This document shows, piece after piece, positions 11,382 to 20,687 of a stretch of DNA of 64,000 nt (its first letter is position 1; each line of letters begins with the position of its first letter). The notes below the pieces were generated by a model that worked only from the letters and a program-made list of their open reading frames with translations, searched no databases and was not told where the DNA came from. The position numbers were made by a program, and so were the translations under genes. This DNA comes from Vibrio kanaloae. Lineage in GTDB: Bacteria > Pseudomonadota > Gammaproteobacteria > Enterobacterales > Vibrionaceae. Location of the stretch: NCBI RefSeq assembly GCF_024347535.1, contig NZ_AP025498.1, positions 186,001 through 250,000 on the forward strand. Direction: 5' to 3'.

Positions 11382-11506
11382 TTACGAAAACACCCTCGTA
11401 TCGCTGTTACACAATCTCATGCTGCTCGATATGCACCTGTCTTTGTGCAAACTACATGTTATAAATCATTAACAAACCAGCGTGTATCGCACTTTCATTC
11501 AGTAGC

Positions 11507-11530
11507 ATTGTATAGATAAATGTATACAAT
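11507..11530. promoter_or_regulatory. Double operator before the GntR gene (purine regulon)
   Basis: AATGTATACAAT at 11519-11530 matches 11 of 12 positions of ATTGTATACAAT, and a weaker copy, ATTGTATAGATA, abuts it at 11507-11518. The centres are 12 bp apart, about one helical turn. It lies 66 bases before the GntR start, suggesting autoregulation. Confidence 0.65.
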
Positions 11531-11595
11531 ATAGAGTGACACTCATGAAATATACTCGAGCCACCCTCTTCGACTAAACAAGGGCCCTTATCTCT

Positions 11596-12330
11596 ATGAC
11601 AGCTCTCAAAAACTCTGTCTCCAAAGGTGTAAAAACGAAAGTAACCGGCCAAACTCAAGACGATGTTGTTTACTGCCATATCTTCGACGCGATATTAGAA
11701 CAAAGGCTGCCACCGGCCACAAAACTAAGCGAAGAAGCGCTAGCAGATATCTTCAGTGTAAGCCGTACTATCATCCGTCGAGCCTTGCTACGTCTCTCGT
11801 TAGAGCAAGTTGTCGTGATCCGTCCTAACCGAGGTGCCGTGATTGCAGCCCCCACAGTAGACGAAGCCAAACAGATATTTAAAGCACGTGAAGTGATGGA
11901 GATAGCGATCACTGAGCTTGCTGTGAAAAACGCGACCAAAACACAGATAGAAGAGTGCAGAAAGTTGGTCGCGAAAGAGAACTGCGCCTTCGACCAAGGC
12001 GACTATGGCTCTGGTTTACGATTGTCTGGTGAGTTCCACATTAAACTGGCAGAAATGGCAGAAAACGCACCTCTGCTCGCTTTCCAACGCAGTTTAGTGT
12101 CGCAAACATCACTGCTGATCGCTCAATACGAAACAGGTAACCACTCAAACTGTTCTCTAGACGAACACTCAGGGTTACTGGATGCGATTGAGTCTGGTAA
12201 CGAACAACAAGCGGTAGAATTGATGCACGAGCACCTAAGCCACATTCGTTCTAAACTCAACCTAGACAGCAGTACGGCTTCTAGTGACCTGCATGTGGTG
12301 TTCTCTGATCTGCTTAAGAGCAAGTCATAG
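11596..12330 (+). CDS. GntR-family regulator with FCD effector domain, probable purine-catabolism regulator
   Basis: Transcription factor, 244 residues. Residues about 20-90 are a winged helix (DAILEQRLPPATKLSEEALA then FSVSRTIIRRALLRL and VVIRPNRGAVIA). Residues about 95-235 are an all-helical FCD domain with the expected metal or ligand residues in EFHIKLAEMAENAPL and LDEHSGLLDAIESGN. It sits directly upstream of xdhA. FCD regulators commonly bind palindromes of the TNGT-ACNA kind, and such sites occur before itself, xdhA, puuE, gcl and aceB. Regulation of these genes by this protein is an inference from that match; sign and ligand are unknown. Confidence 0.82.
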   Translation: MTALKNSVSKGVKTKVTGQTQDDVVYCHIFDAILEQRLPPATKLSEEALADIFSVSRTIIRRALLRLSLEQVVVIRPNRGAVIAAPTVDEAKQIFKAREVMEIAITELAVKNATKTQIEECRKLVAKENCAFDQGDYGSGLRLSGEFHIKLAEMAENAPLLAFQRSLVSQTSLLIAQYETGNHSNCSLDEHSGLLDAIESGNEQQAVELMHEHLSHIRSKLNLDSSTASSDLHVVFSDLLKSKS

Positions 12331-12386
12331 AAGATTCAACAAGCGATTAACAACTTTTTGTTAACAGCTTTTGTTTACAAAACAGG

Positions 12387-12421
12387 AGAGAAGTAAGCCT
12401 CAACGTTTACTTCTCTTTTTT
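12387..12421 (+). terminator. Rho-independent terminator of the gntR gene
   Basis: AGAGAAGTAA (12387-12396) pairs perfectly with TTACTTCTCT (12407-12416), followed by a run of Ts. Confidence 0.85.
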
Positions 12422-12641
12422 ATACGTGAAACCCTCCTCCATCGTTAGAAATCATGCCTAACTTCCTTGTTCGCCTTGCTATTACTAGCCTGAGTAAGTC
12501 TATAGAAGCACATAGCACAGGGGTCCCACCTCAACAAAACATCCTATATTTTTGTATACATACTTAAAAATATATTCACCCCTCAAAACTTATAGAACTC
12601 AGCAAACCTCATATAAAACAAATAAATAAAACCAAAAATCC

Positions 12642-12653
12642 ATTGTATACAAT
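12642..12653. promoter_or_regulatory. Perfect purine-regulon palindrome upstream of xdhA
   Basis: ATTGTATACAAT, a perfect 12-bp palindrome, 139 bases before the xdhA start. The identical sequence occurs before puuE and gcl. Confidence 0.75.
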
Positions 12654-12780
12654 TTAACACGAAATGACTTTGTTGCATTTTTGTAAATAAATAGTTGACC
12701 ACGGGGTCAGGATGGATAATTATTGAGTTAGAAGTCAAAAAGAATACACATGGAAATATGTCGATTTACAAGGAGGTCTC

Positions 12781-14226
12781 TTGATTACTTTTTTGCTCAA
12801 TCAGGAAATAAGATGTGAAGATAATCTGTCGCCGAATATGACAGTGCTCAACTACCTTCGTACCAAGGTTAATAAAACCGGTACAAAAGAAGGTTGTGGG
12901 TCGGGTGACTGTGGTGCATGTACGGTAGTTCTGGGTGAAGTGGTTGATGGACAACTGCAATACCGCTCGGTGAACTCTTGCCTGACGTTCGTTTCAGCGC
13001 TGCATGGAAAGCAACTGATCACAGTAGAAGATCTACAAAACCGAGATCGCTCTTTACACCCAGTGCAGAAAGCAGTGGTGGATTTTCACGGTTCACAGTG
13101 TGGTTACTGCACACCTGGCTTCATCATGTCGATGTTTGCGCTAGGCAAGAACAAACCCGATGCGAGCAAAGAAGACGTCATGGAATCACTGGCGGGTAAC
13201 CTATGTCGCTGTACGGGCTACCGACCAATTGTTGATGCTGCGATGTCGCTTTCAACAGACCAACCTTTGATCGACCAATTCGCTGAACTTGAACGCAACA
13301 CCATCAAGAAGCTAGAAAATATTCAAGACACCGAGGCCAACTTACGCCTTGGTCACCTCACCGCTTTTTCCCCGAAAAGCACTGATGAGCTGGCCAAGCT
13401 TTTTCAAGCACATCCGAACGCTAAGCTGGTTGCTGGCGGCACGGATTTAGCACTGGAAGTGACTCAATTCCATCGTGAGATTGAAACGCTGATCAGCGTA
13501 AACCTAGTTGAAGACATGAAGGTATGTGAAGAGACCGACACCGATTTAATCATTGGTGCCAACCTACCTATCAGTGATTCTTACTCACTACTGAAAAAAC
13601 ACTACCCAGATTTTGGTGAACTGCTGCATCGCTTTGCGTCACTGCAAGTGCGTAACCAAGGCACCATCGGCGGTAACGTTGCCAATGCCTCACCTATCGG
13701 AGATACCCCTCCTCTGCTGATTGCTCTCGACGCGAAAATCAAACTTCGCAGCGGAGACGAGTCACGCACCATGCCGATTGAAGACTACTTCATCAGCTAC
13801 AAAGTGACGGCGCAAAAAGAGAGTGAATTCATTGAACAAATCATCATTCCTAAACCAACTAACGATAGCTTCCGAGCTTACAAACTGTCTAAGCGTTTAG
13901 ATGATGACATCTCTGCAGTGTGTGGTGCATTTGATATTCAAATCGAAGACGGCAAGGTGTCTTACGCTCGTATCGCCTTTGGCGGTATGGCTGCAACACC
14001 TAAGCGCGCGGCGCGTTGTGAAAATACGTTATTAGGCAAACCGTGGACAGACGCTAATATTAAGTTAGCGATGCAGGAACTGTATAACGACTTTGAACCG
14101 CTATCCGATTTCCGTGCAAGCCAAGAATATCGTTCACTGTCGGCAGCAAATATGTTGCGTCGTTACTTCATTGAACAGCAGAACAAAAACAACCAAATCG
14201 AAACAAGGGTAACGTCTTATGTCTAA
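12781..14226 (+). CDS. xdhA: Xanthine dehydrogenase small subunit (2Fe-2S/FAD)
   Basis: Electron-transfer subunit of cytoplasmic xanthine dehydrogenase, which oxidises hypoxanthine and xanthine to urate. The N-terminal ferredoxin cluster uses Cys39, 44, 47 and 67 (KEGCGSGDCGACTVV); the second 2Fe-2S cluster uses Cys107, 110, 142 and 144 (GSQCGYC, LCRCTGYRP). Residues about 190-480 form the FAD domain (KLVAGGTDLALEV; NQGTIGGNVANASPIGD). The start is a TTG at 12781 behind a strong AAGGAGG at 12770-12776. It overlaps xdhB by eight bases, so the two are translationally coupled. First gene of an xdhABC-guaD operon. Confidence 0.95.
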   Translation: MITFLLNQEIRCEDNLSPNMTVLNYLRTKVNKTGTKEGCGSGDCGACTVVLGEVVDGQLQYRSVNSCLTFVSALHGKQLITVEDLQNRDRSLHPVQKAVVDFHGSQCGYCTPGFIMSMFALGKNKPDASKEDVMESLAGNLCRCTGYRPIVDAAMSLSTDQPLIDQFAELERNTIKKLENIQDTEANLRLGHLTAFSPKSTDELAKLFQAHPNAKLVAGGTDLALEVTQFHREIETLISVNLVEDMKVCEETDTDLIIGANLPISDSYSLLKKHYPDFGELLHRFASLQVRNQGTIGGNVANASPIGDTPPLLIALDAKIKLRSGDESRTMPIEDYFISYKVTAQKESEFIEQIIIPKPTNDSFRAYKLSKRLDDDISAVCGAFDIQIEDGKVSYARIAFGGMAATPKRAARCENTLLGKPWTDANIKLAMQELYNDFEPLSDFRASQEYRSLSAANMLRRYFIEQQNKNNQIETRVTSYV

Positions 14227-16624
14227 ATCAAATTCCTCTGTTCACAAGAGCAATGCGATGACCCACGAAGAGATGGTTACCATTGCAAAACAAGACCTAA
14301 AAACTGGTGTAGGTAAAAGCGTTAAACACGACAGTGCAGCCAAGCAAGTAACGGGCGAAGCGGTGTACATTGATGACCGCCTTGAGTTCCCAAATCAACT
14401 GCACGTTTACGCACGCCTGAGCACTCAAGCACACGCCAACATCACCAAAATAGACCTATCACCGTGTTACGAATTTGAAGGCGTGACGATTGCCATTCAA
14501 GCCAAAGACGTACCGGGTGAACTGGATATCGGTGCAATTCTTCCGGGTGACCCACTGCTTGCCGATGGCAAAGTAGAATACTACGGCCAACCTGTGATTG
14601 CCGTGGCAGCCAACGATTTAGAAACTGCACGCAAAGCCGCACATGCAGCCATTATTGAATACGAAGAGCTACCAGCCATTCTTGATGTAAAAGAAGCGCT
14701 AGAGAAAGAGCACTTCGTAACAGAAAGCCACACTCAACAACGTGGTGATTCAAAAGCGGCGCTGGCAAAAGCAAAACACGTGATCTCTGGTGACCTAGAG
14801 ATCGGTGGACAAGAACACTTCTACCTAGAAACTCAAATAAGTAGCGTAATGCCAACCGAAGATGGCGGCATGATCGTGTACACCTCGACTCAAAACCCGA
14901 CCGAAGTTCAAAAACTGGTTGCGGAAGTGATTGGCGTACCAATGCACAAAGTCGTGATTGATATGCGTCGTATGGGTGGTGGTTTCGGTGGTAAAGAGAC
15001 TCAAGCGGCCTCTCCAGCATGTATGGCTGCAGTTATTGCCCACCTTACAGGCCGACCTACCAAAATGCGTCTGCTGCGCAGTGAAGACATGCAGCAAACC
15101 GGTAAACGCCACCCGTTCTACAATCAATATACGGTCGGCTTTGACGACAATGGTGTGATTCAAGGTGCCGACATTACCGTTGCAGGTAACTGTGGCTATT
15201 CGCCAGACTTATCAAGTTCTATTGTCGACCGTGCGATGTTCCACTCAGACAACGCCTATTATCTAGGTGATGCAACTGTGGTCGGTCACCGATGCAAAAC
15301 CAACACCGCATCGAACACCGCTTACCGCGGCTTTGGTGGCCCGCAAGGCATGATGACCATTGAACACATCATGGACGAGATTGCGCGTTACCTGAAAAAA
15401 GATCCTTTGGAAGTGCGTAAGGCGAACTACTACGGCGAAGAAGGCCGTAACGTGACCCATTACTATCAAACCGTTGAAGACAACTTTTTACCTGAGATAA
15501 CCGAACAGCTTGAACGCAGCAGTGACTATCACGCACGTCGTAAAGAAATCGCTGAGTTCAACAAGCAGAGCCCTATCTTGAAGAAAGGCCTTGCGATCAC
15601 ACCAGTGAAATTCGGCATCTCGTTTACTGCGACTTTCTTGAACCAAGCAGGTGCGCTCATCCATATCTATACCGATGGCAGTATTCATTTGAATCACGGT
15701 GGTACGGAAATGGGGCAAGGCTTGAACATCAAAGTGGCACAAATCGTTGCACAGGAGTTCCAAGTCGATGTCGAACGTATCCAGATCACCGCTACAAACA
15801 CAGACAAAGTTCCGAACACATCACCAACCGCAGCCTCATCGGGCGCCGACCTCAACGGTAAGGCCGCGCAAAACGCCGCAATAACCATTAAGCAACGTCT
15901 GATCGACTTCGCTTCTTCGCACTTCAAAGTGTGGCCTGAAGAAGTCGAGTTTAAGAACGGTATGGTGCAGATCCGCGATGAGATCATGACCTTCAACTCG
16001 TTTGTTGAACTGGCTTGGTTTAACCAAATCTCGCTATCTAGCACTGGTTTCTACCGCACGCCGAAGATCTATTACGATCACGAGAAAGCACGCGGTCGCC
16101 CGTTCTACTACTACGCGTATGGCGCCTCTTGTTCAGAGGTTATCGTCGATACCCTAACTGGCGAAAACAAGATTCTGCGTGTCGATATTTTGCATGACGT
16201 GGGCGCTTCATTGAACCCTGCGATTGATATCGGCCAAGTCGAAGGTGGCTTTGTGCAAGGTGTCGGTTGGTTAACGACGGAGGAGTTGGTTTGGAACCAG
16301 CAAGGCCGCTTAATGACCAATGGCCCGGCAAGCTACAAGATCCCTGCGATTGCTGATATGCCAATTGATTTCAGAACGCACCTTTTGGAAAACCGCAGTA
16401 ACCCAGAAGACACCGTCTTCAACTCGAAAGCCGTGGGTGAGCCCCCTTTCATGCTGGGTATGTCGGTATGGAGCGCACTGAAAGATGCGATTAGCTATGT
16501 CGCCGTTGATGGCGCGATTCCTAAGCTCAACACACCTGCAACGCCAGAACGTATTCTGATGGCGATTCAGGAAGTCACTGAAACGGCTCCGACTTCGGTC
16601 GATGCTCAATCAGAAACGGCTTAG
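14219..16624 (+). CDS. xdhB: Xanthine dehydrogenase large, molybdopterin-binding subunit
   Basis: Catalytic subunit carrying the molybdenum cofactor. The 801-residue protein has the family glycine-rich cofactor motif (MRRMGGGFGGKETQA, about residues 247-261), substrate-pocket segments (NTAYRGFGGPQGM; TEMGQGLNIKVAQI) and the catalytic glutamate in KAVGEPPFMLGMSVW near the C-terminus. Length is normal for two-subunit bacterial enzymes. It starts inside the end of xdhA and is followed after 65 bases by xdhC, the sulfuration chaperone it needs. No sign of truncation. Confidence 0.95.
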   Translation: MSKSNSSVHKSNAMTHEEMVTIAKQDLKTGVGKSVKHDSAAKQVTGEAVYIDDRLEFPNQLHVYARLSTQAHANITKIDLSPCYEFEGVTIAIQAKDVPGELDIGAILPGDPLLADGKVEYYGQPVIAVAANDLETARKAAHAAIIEYEELPAILDVKEALEKEHFVTESHTQQRGDSKAALAKAKHVISGDLEIGGQEHFYLETQISSVMPTEDGGMIVYTSTQNPTEVQKLVAEVIGVPMHKVVIDMRRMGGGFGGKETQAASPACMAAVIAHLTGRPTKMRLLRSEDMQQTGKRHPFYNQYTVGFDDNGVIQGADITVAGNCGYSPDLSSSIVDRAMFHSDNAYYLGDATVVGHRCKTNTASNTAYRGFGGPQGMMTIEHIMDEIARYLKKDPLEVRKANYYGEEGRNVTHYYQTVEDNFLPEITEQLERSSDYHARRKEIAEFNKQSPILKKGLAITPVKFGISFTATFLNQAGALIHIYTDGSIHLNHGGTEMGQGLNIKVAQIVAQEFQVDVERIQITATNTDKVPNTSPTAASSGADLNGKAAQNAAITIKQRLIDFASSHFKVWPEEVEFKNGMVQIRDEIMTFNSFVELAWFNQISLSSTGFYRTPKIYYDHEKARGRPFYYYAYGASCSEVIVDTLTGENKILRVDILHDVGASLNPAIDIGQVEGGFVQGVGWLTTEELVWNQQGRLMTNGPASYKIPAIADMPIDFRTHLLENRSNPEDTVFNSKAVGEPPFMLGMSVWSALKDAISYVAVDGAIPKLNTPATPERILMAIQEVTETAPTSVDAQSETA

Positions 16625-16689
16625 GGCTAATAGGTATCTAAGACACCAATAGGCAGCTAGGGAAGCATAAAAGGGATTTAGGAGGACGT

Positions 16690-17571
16690 ATGTTTAAGGA
16701 TAATTGGATTCACGAACTGGCAAAACTGGAAGAGAACTACGAACCGTGTGTGATGGTGACGGTTCTTGAGGACAGAGGTTCCGTTCCACGCGATGCGGGC
16801 ACCAAAATGCTTGTCACTCGTGACCGAATCATCGCTACGATTGGTGGTGGTCATCTTGAACATGTGGCCACTAAAATGGCGCGCGAGATGCTGATTGCCA
16901 GTGAAAAATCGCTCAAAGTGGAACGCTTCAACCTAGGTGCTCGTTTAGGCCAGTGTTGTGGCGGAATGGCAACGTTAAGCTTTGAACCGATTGGCACTCA
17001 GCAGAACCACCTTGTGCTGTTTGGCGCAGGCCATGTTGCCAAAGCGTTGCTGCACATAGTGGCGACTTTGCCCTTCCGTGTGACCTGGATTGATGAACGC
17101 GAAGAAGTATTCCCTGAAACGCTGCCACACGGTGTGAAGAAGCTTGTCTCAGACGACCCCGTCGGTGAAGTGAAACACATGCCGCCGAACAGCTATTACC
17201 TAGTGATGACGCACAACCACCAGCTCGATTTTGACCTAACCAAAGCCATTATCGACCGTGAAGACAGCCGTTACTTCGGCATGATCGGCTCGCTTACCAA
17301 GCGTAAGAAGTTCGACTTCCGCTTAGAGCAGCGCGGCTATAGCCAAGAGCAAATTGAAACCATGATTTGCCCGATTGGCATTAGTGCGGTGAATGGCAAA
17401 CATCCTGCCGAAATTGCGGTATCGGTTGCGGGTGAGCTGATCGCACACTATCAAGGCCAAGCCCTTGAACAAAAGCGCCCAACCAAACAATATCGAAATC
17501 AGGATTTGACCGATCAACATAGTCAACCAAGCGACGTAGGCGAACCACCATTGGAAGAGAAGATCGCCTAA
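16690..17571 (+). CDS. xdhC: Xanthine dehydrogenase accessory protein, Moco chaperone
   Basis: Binds molybdenum cofactor, promotes its sulfuration and inserts it into XdhB. The N-terminal XdhC/CoxI domain contains VLEDRGSVPRDAGTKMLV, TIGGGHLEHVA and the cysteine motif LGQCCGG. A Rossmann-like C-terminal domain begins HLVLFGAGHVAKALL and includes FGMIGSLTKRKKF. AGGAGG stands before the ATG. Third gene of the xdh operon. The last 30 residues are polar and probably disordered. Confidence 0.93.
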   Translation: MFKDNWIHELAKLEENYEPCVMVTVLEDRGSVPRDAGTKMLVTRDRIIATIGGGHLEHVATKMAREMLIASEKSLKVERFNLGARLGQCCGGMATLSFEPIGTQQNHLVLFGAGHVAKALLHIVATLPFRVTWIDEREEVFPETLPHGVKKLVSDDPVGEVKHMPPNSYYLVMTHNHQLDFDLTKAIIDREDSRYFGMIGSLTKRKKFDFRLEQRGYSQEQIETMICPIGISAVNGKHPAEIAVSVAGELIAHYQGQALEQKRPTKQYRNQDLTDQHSQPSDVGEPPLEEKIA

Positions 17572-17630
17572 CACAAGTCGCAAAGCTTTAGCGGCCATAA
17601 CGTCGCTGAAGTCATTAAAAGGAAGTAAAC

Positions 17631-18965
17631 ATGACAACGCAACGCAAAGCTTATCGCGCCAGCATTTTACACAGCGTCGCCGACCCAAAAGATGTCGGTA
17701 TCGATGAGTCTTACGACTATTTTGAAGACGGTGTTTTAGTGGTTGAGAACGGCCATGTCGTCGACTTAGGCCATGCCGATGAGGTATTGGCTCGCCAACC
17801 AAAAACACTCGAAGTAAAAGAATACAAAGACAAGCTGATCACCTCTGGCTTTATTGATACGCACATCCACTACCCTCAAACAGGGATGATCGCGTCTTAT
17901 GGTGAGCAGCTACTAGATTGGTTAGAGAACTACACCTTCCCAGAAGAAAAGCGCTTTAAAAACCCCGTCTACGCACAAAAAGTAGCCAAGCTGTTTCTTG
18001 ACGAACTAGCCAGCAATGGTACAACTACAGCACTCGTATTCGGCACGGTACACAAAGAGTCGGTAAATGTATTCTTTGAAGAAGCTGAGAAGCGTAATCT
18101 ACGTATGATTGCGGGCAAGGTTTTAATGGATCGCAATGCGCCTGATTACCTCACCGACACTCCAGAATCAGGCTATGCTGACTCCAAGGAACTGATTGAA
18201 AAATGGCATAAACGCGGTCGTTTGCACTACGCCGTGACACCTCGTTTCGCACCAACCAGCACACCAGAACAACTTGCTACTGTCGGTAAACTGCTAGAAG
18301 AATACCCAGACGTGTACATGCACACTCACCTTTCTGAAAATGAGAAAGAGATCGAGTGGGTGAAATCGCTGTTCCCAGAGCGCGACAGTTACCTAGATGT
18401 ATATGACCACTATGGTCTGCTGCATAAACGCTCGGTATTCGCGCACGGTATTCACTTATCAGATTGCGAATGCAAACGCCTAGCGGATACCGATTCGGCA
18501 ATCGCATTTTGCCCAACCTCTAACCTTTTCTTAGGCTCAGGTTTATTCAGATTACCAGAAATGGAAGAACACGGCATTCGTGTCGGCGTGGGTACTGATG
18601 TTGGCGCAGGCACCAGCTTCTCAATTCTTCAAACCATGAGTGAAGCGTATAAGATCATGCAGTTACAGCATAAGAAGCTGCACCCGGCTAAGTCACTGTT
18701 CTTGGCAACACTAGGCGGTGCTCGCTCGCTGCATTTAGAAGACAAGATTGGTAACTTGGAAGTCGGAAAAGAAGCGGATTTCGTGGTGTTGGATCTACAC
18801 GCAACTCAGCTGATGCGCTTTAGAATGGAACAAGCCACCAAGCTTGAAGAGAAGCTGTTTGTACTGATGAGTTTGGGTGACGACAGAACCGTTAGCGAGA
18901 CTTACATCTATGGCGAAAAGGCCTACGATGTGAATTTCAAAGATTACCAAAAGCTTGTTAGTTAA
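17631..18965 (+). CDS. guaD: Guanine deaminase
   Basis: Zinc amidohydrolase converting guanine to xanthine, the substrate of the enzyme encoded just upstream. Metal and catalytic motifs are in order: DTHIHYPQ (HxH), MHTHLSENEKE, FAHGIHLSD, and GTDVGAGTSFS with the metal-binding Asp. FCPTSNLFLGSGLF is also diagnostic. Length of 444 residues is normal. It ends the operon, with a clear terminator about 80 bases later. Confidence 0.95.
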   Translation: MTTQRKAYRASILHSVADPKDVGIDESYDYFEDGVLVVENGHVVDLGHADEVLARQPKTLEVKEYKDKLITSGFIDTHIHYPQTGMIASYGEQLLDWLENYTFPEEKRFKNPVYAQKVAKLFLDELASNGTTTALVFGTVHKESVNVFFEEAEKRNLRMIAGKVLMDRNAPDYLTDTPESGYADSKELIEKWHKRGRLHYAVTPRFAPTSTPEQLATVGKLLEEYPDVYMHTHLSENEKEIEWVKSLFPERDSYLDVYDHYGLLHKRSVFAHGIHLSDCECKRLADTDSAIAFCPTSNLFLGSGLFRLPEMEEHGIRVGVGTDVGAGTSFSILQTMSEAYKIMQLQHKKLHPAKSLFLATLGGARSLHLEDKIGNLEVGKEADFVVLDLHATQLMRFRMEQATKLEEKLFVLMSLGDDRTVSETYIYGEKAYDVNFKDYQKLVS

Positions 18966-19042
18966 GCTTAAAACCGAGTAACAATCGCTAGACAGCGACA
19001 GCCGTCGTTAATTAGAAATCCGTCCAGATTTATCTAGCCTTT

Positions 19043-19076
19043 AAAGACCAGTTGCCGATGCCACTGGTCTTTTTTG
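19043..19076 (+). terminator. Terminator of the xdhABC-guaD operon
   Basis: AAAGACCAGT (19043-19052) pairs with ACTGGTCTTT (19063-19072), continuing into TTTTTT. Confidence 0.88.
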
Positions 19077-19252
19077 TACTTCATTCAAAGAAATATAAAT
19101 TAACCGCTCATAGACAACGATCTTCGGTGACGCCAAGTCATTATATTGATAGGTTAATGTTTATACATATCGACTTTATGCTTCACTTTAGCGTCTCTCT
19201 AAAACATTCGTTTCTCAGCTAAATGGAAGCACTCAATCTAGAAAGGAATTCT

Positions 19253-20134
19253 ATGTTCGAACAGGTCGTCAGCATTCTGTTTCCCGTTTTTGCTTTAGCC
19301 AGTGCTGGCTTTGCGGTCGGTCGTTGGCTCAAGCCCGATTTCAAACCGATCAATCGCATTAACATGGATGTGTGTATTCCTGCGCTAGTGTTTGCATCGC
19401 TGACCACCATGCCTCTCGACACCGAACAACTGCCACTCATCACCGCTTCTTTGGTTGCGGTGTTGGTGCCTGCTTTATTGATGATTCCTATCTGTAAGAT
19501 ATTTAAACTCAACTTCAAAGCTTGGGCTCCGCCACACATGTTCCGCAACAGTGGTAACCTTGCGATTCCTCTATTCACGTATACCTTTGGTGAGAGCGCA
19601 TTAGCCCCTGCAGTACTGCTGTTTGTGGTGTCGGCTTGCGTGCACATTAGTGTTGGTTTAGCACTGCTGAGTGAAGGTAACCCGATCAAACAGATCCTCA
19701 AAATGCCGATATTCTTAGCCGCTGCGTTGGCGATGACGCTAAACCTATCTGGTATTGCAGTATGGAATCCAATCTACGAAGCCACATCGCTACTCGGCCA
19801 AGCTGCCGTGCCTATCATGCTGTTGTCGTTGGGCTCGCAAATGGTCAACTTGAGACTGAGCGGATTAAAAGTCGGCTTGTTGTGTACCGCTCAATCGCTG
19901 TTTACCGGAGCCATCGCCTTTACCATCATCTATTTCTTTATCCCGCTGCCAACGCTACACCTACAAATGATGGTGCTGTTCACCATGCTGCCACCCGCCG
20001 TGATGAACTACCTGTTTGCAGAAAGGTTCAATGTAGAGCCACCCAAGGTCGCGTCGATGGTGTTATTTGGCAACTTCCTGAGTGTGGTCACCTTGCCTAT
20101 TTTGTTGTCATTCGCGCTGTCTATGTCGTCTTAA
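19253..20134 (+). CDS. AEC-family (auxin efflux carrier-like) membrane transporter
   Basis: Inner-membrane permease of the AEC family, which includes malonate and other organic-acid carriers. About 293 residues with roughly ten hydrophobic segments and the central NSGNLAIPLFTYTFGE motif, where the conserved NxGN-like sequence interrupts a helix. The ATG at 19253 is preferred because AAAGGA precedes it by five bases; the ATG at 19223 lacks such a site. It lies between the two purine operons on the plus strand, but no regulon palindrome is present, so a role in exporting a pathway acid is only a suggestion. Confidence 0.8.
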   Translation: MFEQVVSILFPVFALASAGFAVGRWLKPDFKPINRINMDVCIPALVFASLTTMPLDTEQLPLITASLVAVLVPALLMIPICKIFKLNFKAWAPPHMFRNSGNLAIPLFTYTFGESALAPAVLLFVVSACVHISVGLALLSEGNPIKQILKMPIFLAAALAMTLNLSGIAVWNPIYEATSLLGQAAVPIMLLSLGSQMVNLRLSGLKVGLLCTAQSLFTGAIAFTIIYFFIPLPTLHLQMMVLFTMLPPAVMNYLFAERFNVEPPKVASMVLFGNFLSVVTLPILLSFALSMSS

Positions 20135-20187
20135 AGAATCGCGAACCTTCAGGTTTACAACCTTTAAAACTTAGCCAATCAATAAAA

Positions 20188-20220
20188 AGGGAGCGCAACT
20201 TAGCAAAGTTGAGGCTCCCT
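20188..20220. terminator. Bidirectional terminator between convergent genes
   Basis: GGGAGC-g-CAACTT (20189-20201) pairs with AAGTTG-ag-GCTCCC (20206-20219), with A-rich flank on the left. Confidence 0.7.
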
Positions 20221-20244
20221 ATTAAGAATATATTTATTGTTTCT

Positions 20245-20625
20245 CTACACTGTGTGTCTCTCCGCAAGCACCTCTTTAAATGCGAACATGCCATTTAACG
20301 CTGCAGGGAAACCCGCATACACCGACATCTGCAATATCACTTCTTTGATCTCTTCCTTGCTGCATCCGACGTTGAGTGCCGCATTCAAATGCACCTTAAG
20401 CTGAGGGGCACAATTGCCGAGTGCGGTCAGGGCAGCGACGGTGGCAATCTCTCGTGATTTCAAATCCAAACCGGGGCGTGAATAAATGTCACCAAAGGGA
20501 TACTCGATAGTATATTTGGCAAGATCAGGGCAGATGTCTTGCAGGCTTTCGAGAACCTGTTGCCCTGCTTCTCCGTCGATATGATTAAGTCTTTCTAAGC
20601 CAATGTCGAAACGCGATTGATTCAT
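20245..20625 (-). CDS. Carboxymuconolactone decarboxylase-like protein
   Basis: Small all-helical protein of the CMD/AhpD-like superfamily, 126 residues. It has SREIATVAALTALGNCAPQL, the family core with a single Cys and no CxxC pair, so it fits the gamma-CMD branch rather than AhpD peroxidase. The promoter upstream has the MerR signature and a MerR gene precedes it on the same strand. In other bacteria AdhR/NmlR-type MerR regulators control such genes in aldehyde stress; applying that here is inference. Confidence 0.85.
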   Translation of the reverse strand: MNQSRFDIGLERLNHIDGEAGQQVLESLQDICPDLAKYTIEYPFGDIYSRPGLDLKSREIATVAALTALGNCAPQLKVHLNAALNVGCSKEEIKEVILQMSVYAGFPAALNGMFAFKEVLAERHTV

Positions 20626-20656
20626 AGGTTTGCTCCTTTTTGTGATTTACAGGAAC

Positions 20657-20687
20657 ACCTTACAAGTTAGAGTCGACTCTAAGTCAA
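20657..20687 (-). promoter_or_regulatory. MerR-type promoter with 19-bp spacer before the CMD gene
   Basis: On the minus strand TTGACT (-35, 20687-20682) and TAAGGT (-10, 20662-20657) are 19 bp apart. The palindrome TTAGAGTCGACTCTAA (20667-20682) starts within the -35 element and fills most of the spacer. An over-long spacer with a central dyad is the hallmark of MerR-activated promoters. The -35 element overlaps the stop codon of merR. Confidence 0.8.

Larger units (their letters stand above)
12331..12780. promoter_or_regulatory. 450-bp region: gntR terminator and xdhA control region
   Basis: Left end holds a terminator (12387-12421). The right part is AT-rich and holds two purine-regulon palindromes: TTTGTATACATA at 12551-12562 and ATTGTATACAAT at 12642-12653. 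They are 91 bp apart. No gene is seen. Confidence 0.6.

Noticed and set aside
12781..16624. Many long antisense frames across xdhA and xdhB
   Set aside because: They mirror the codon pattern of clearly coding genes and have no family motifs or ribosome sites.
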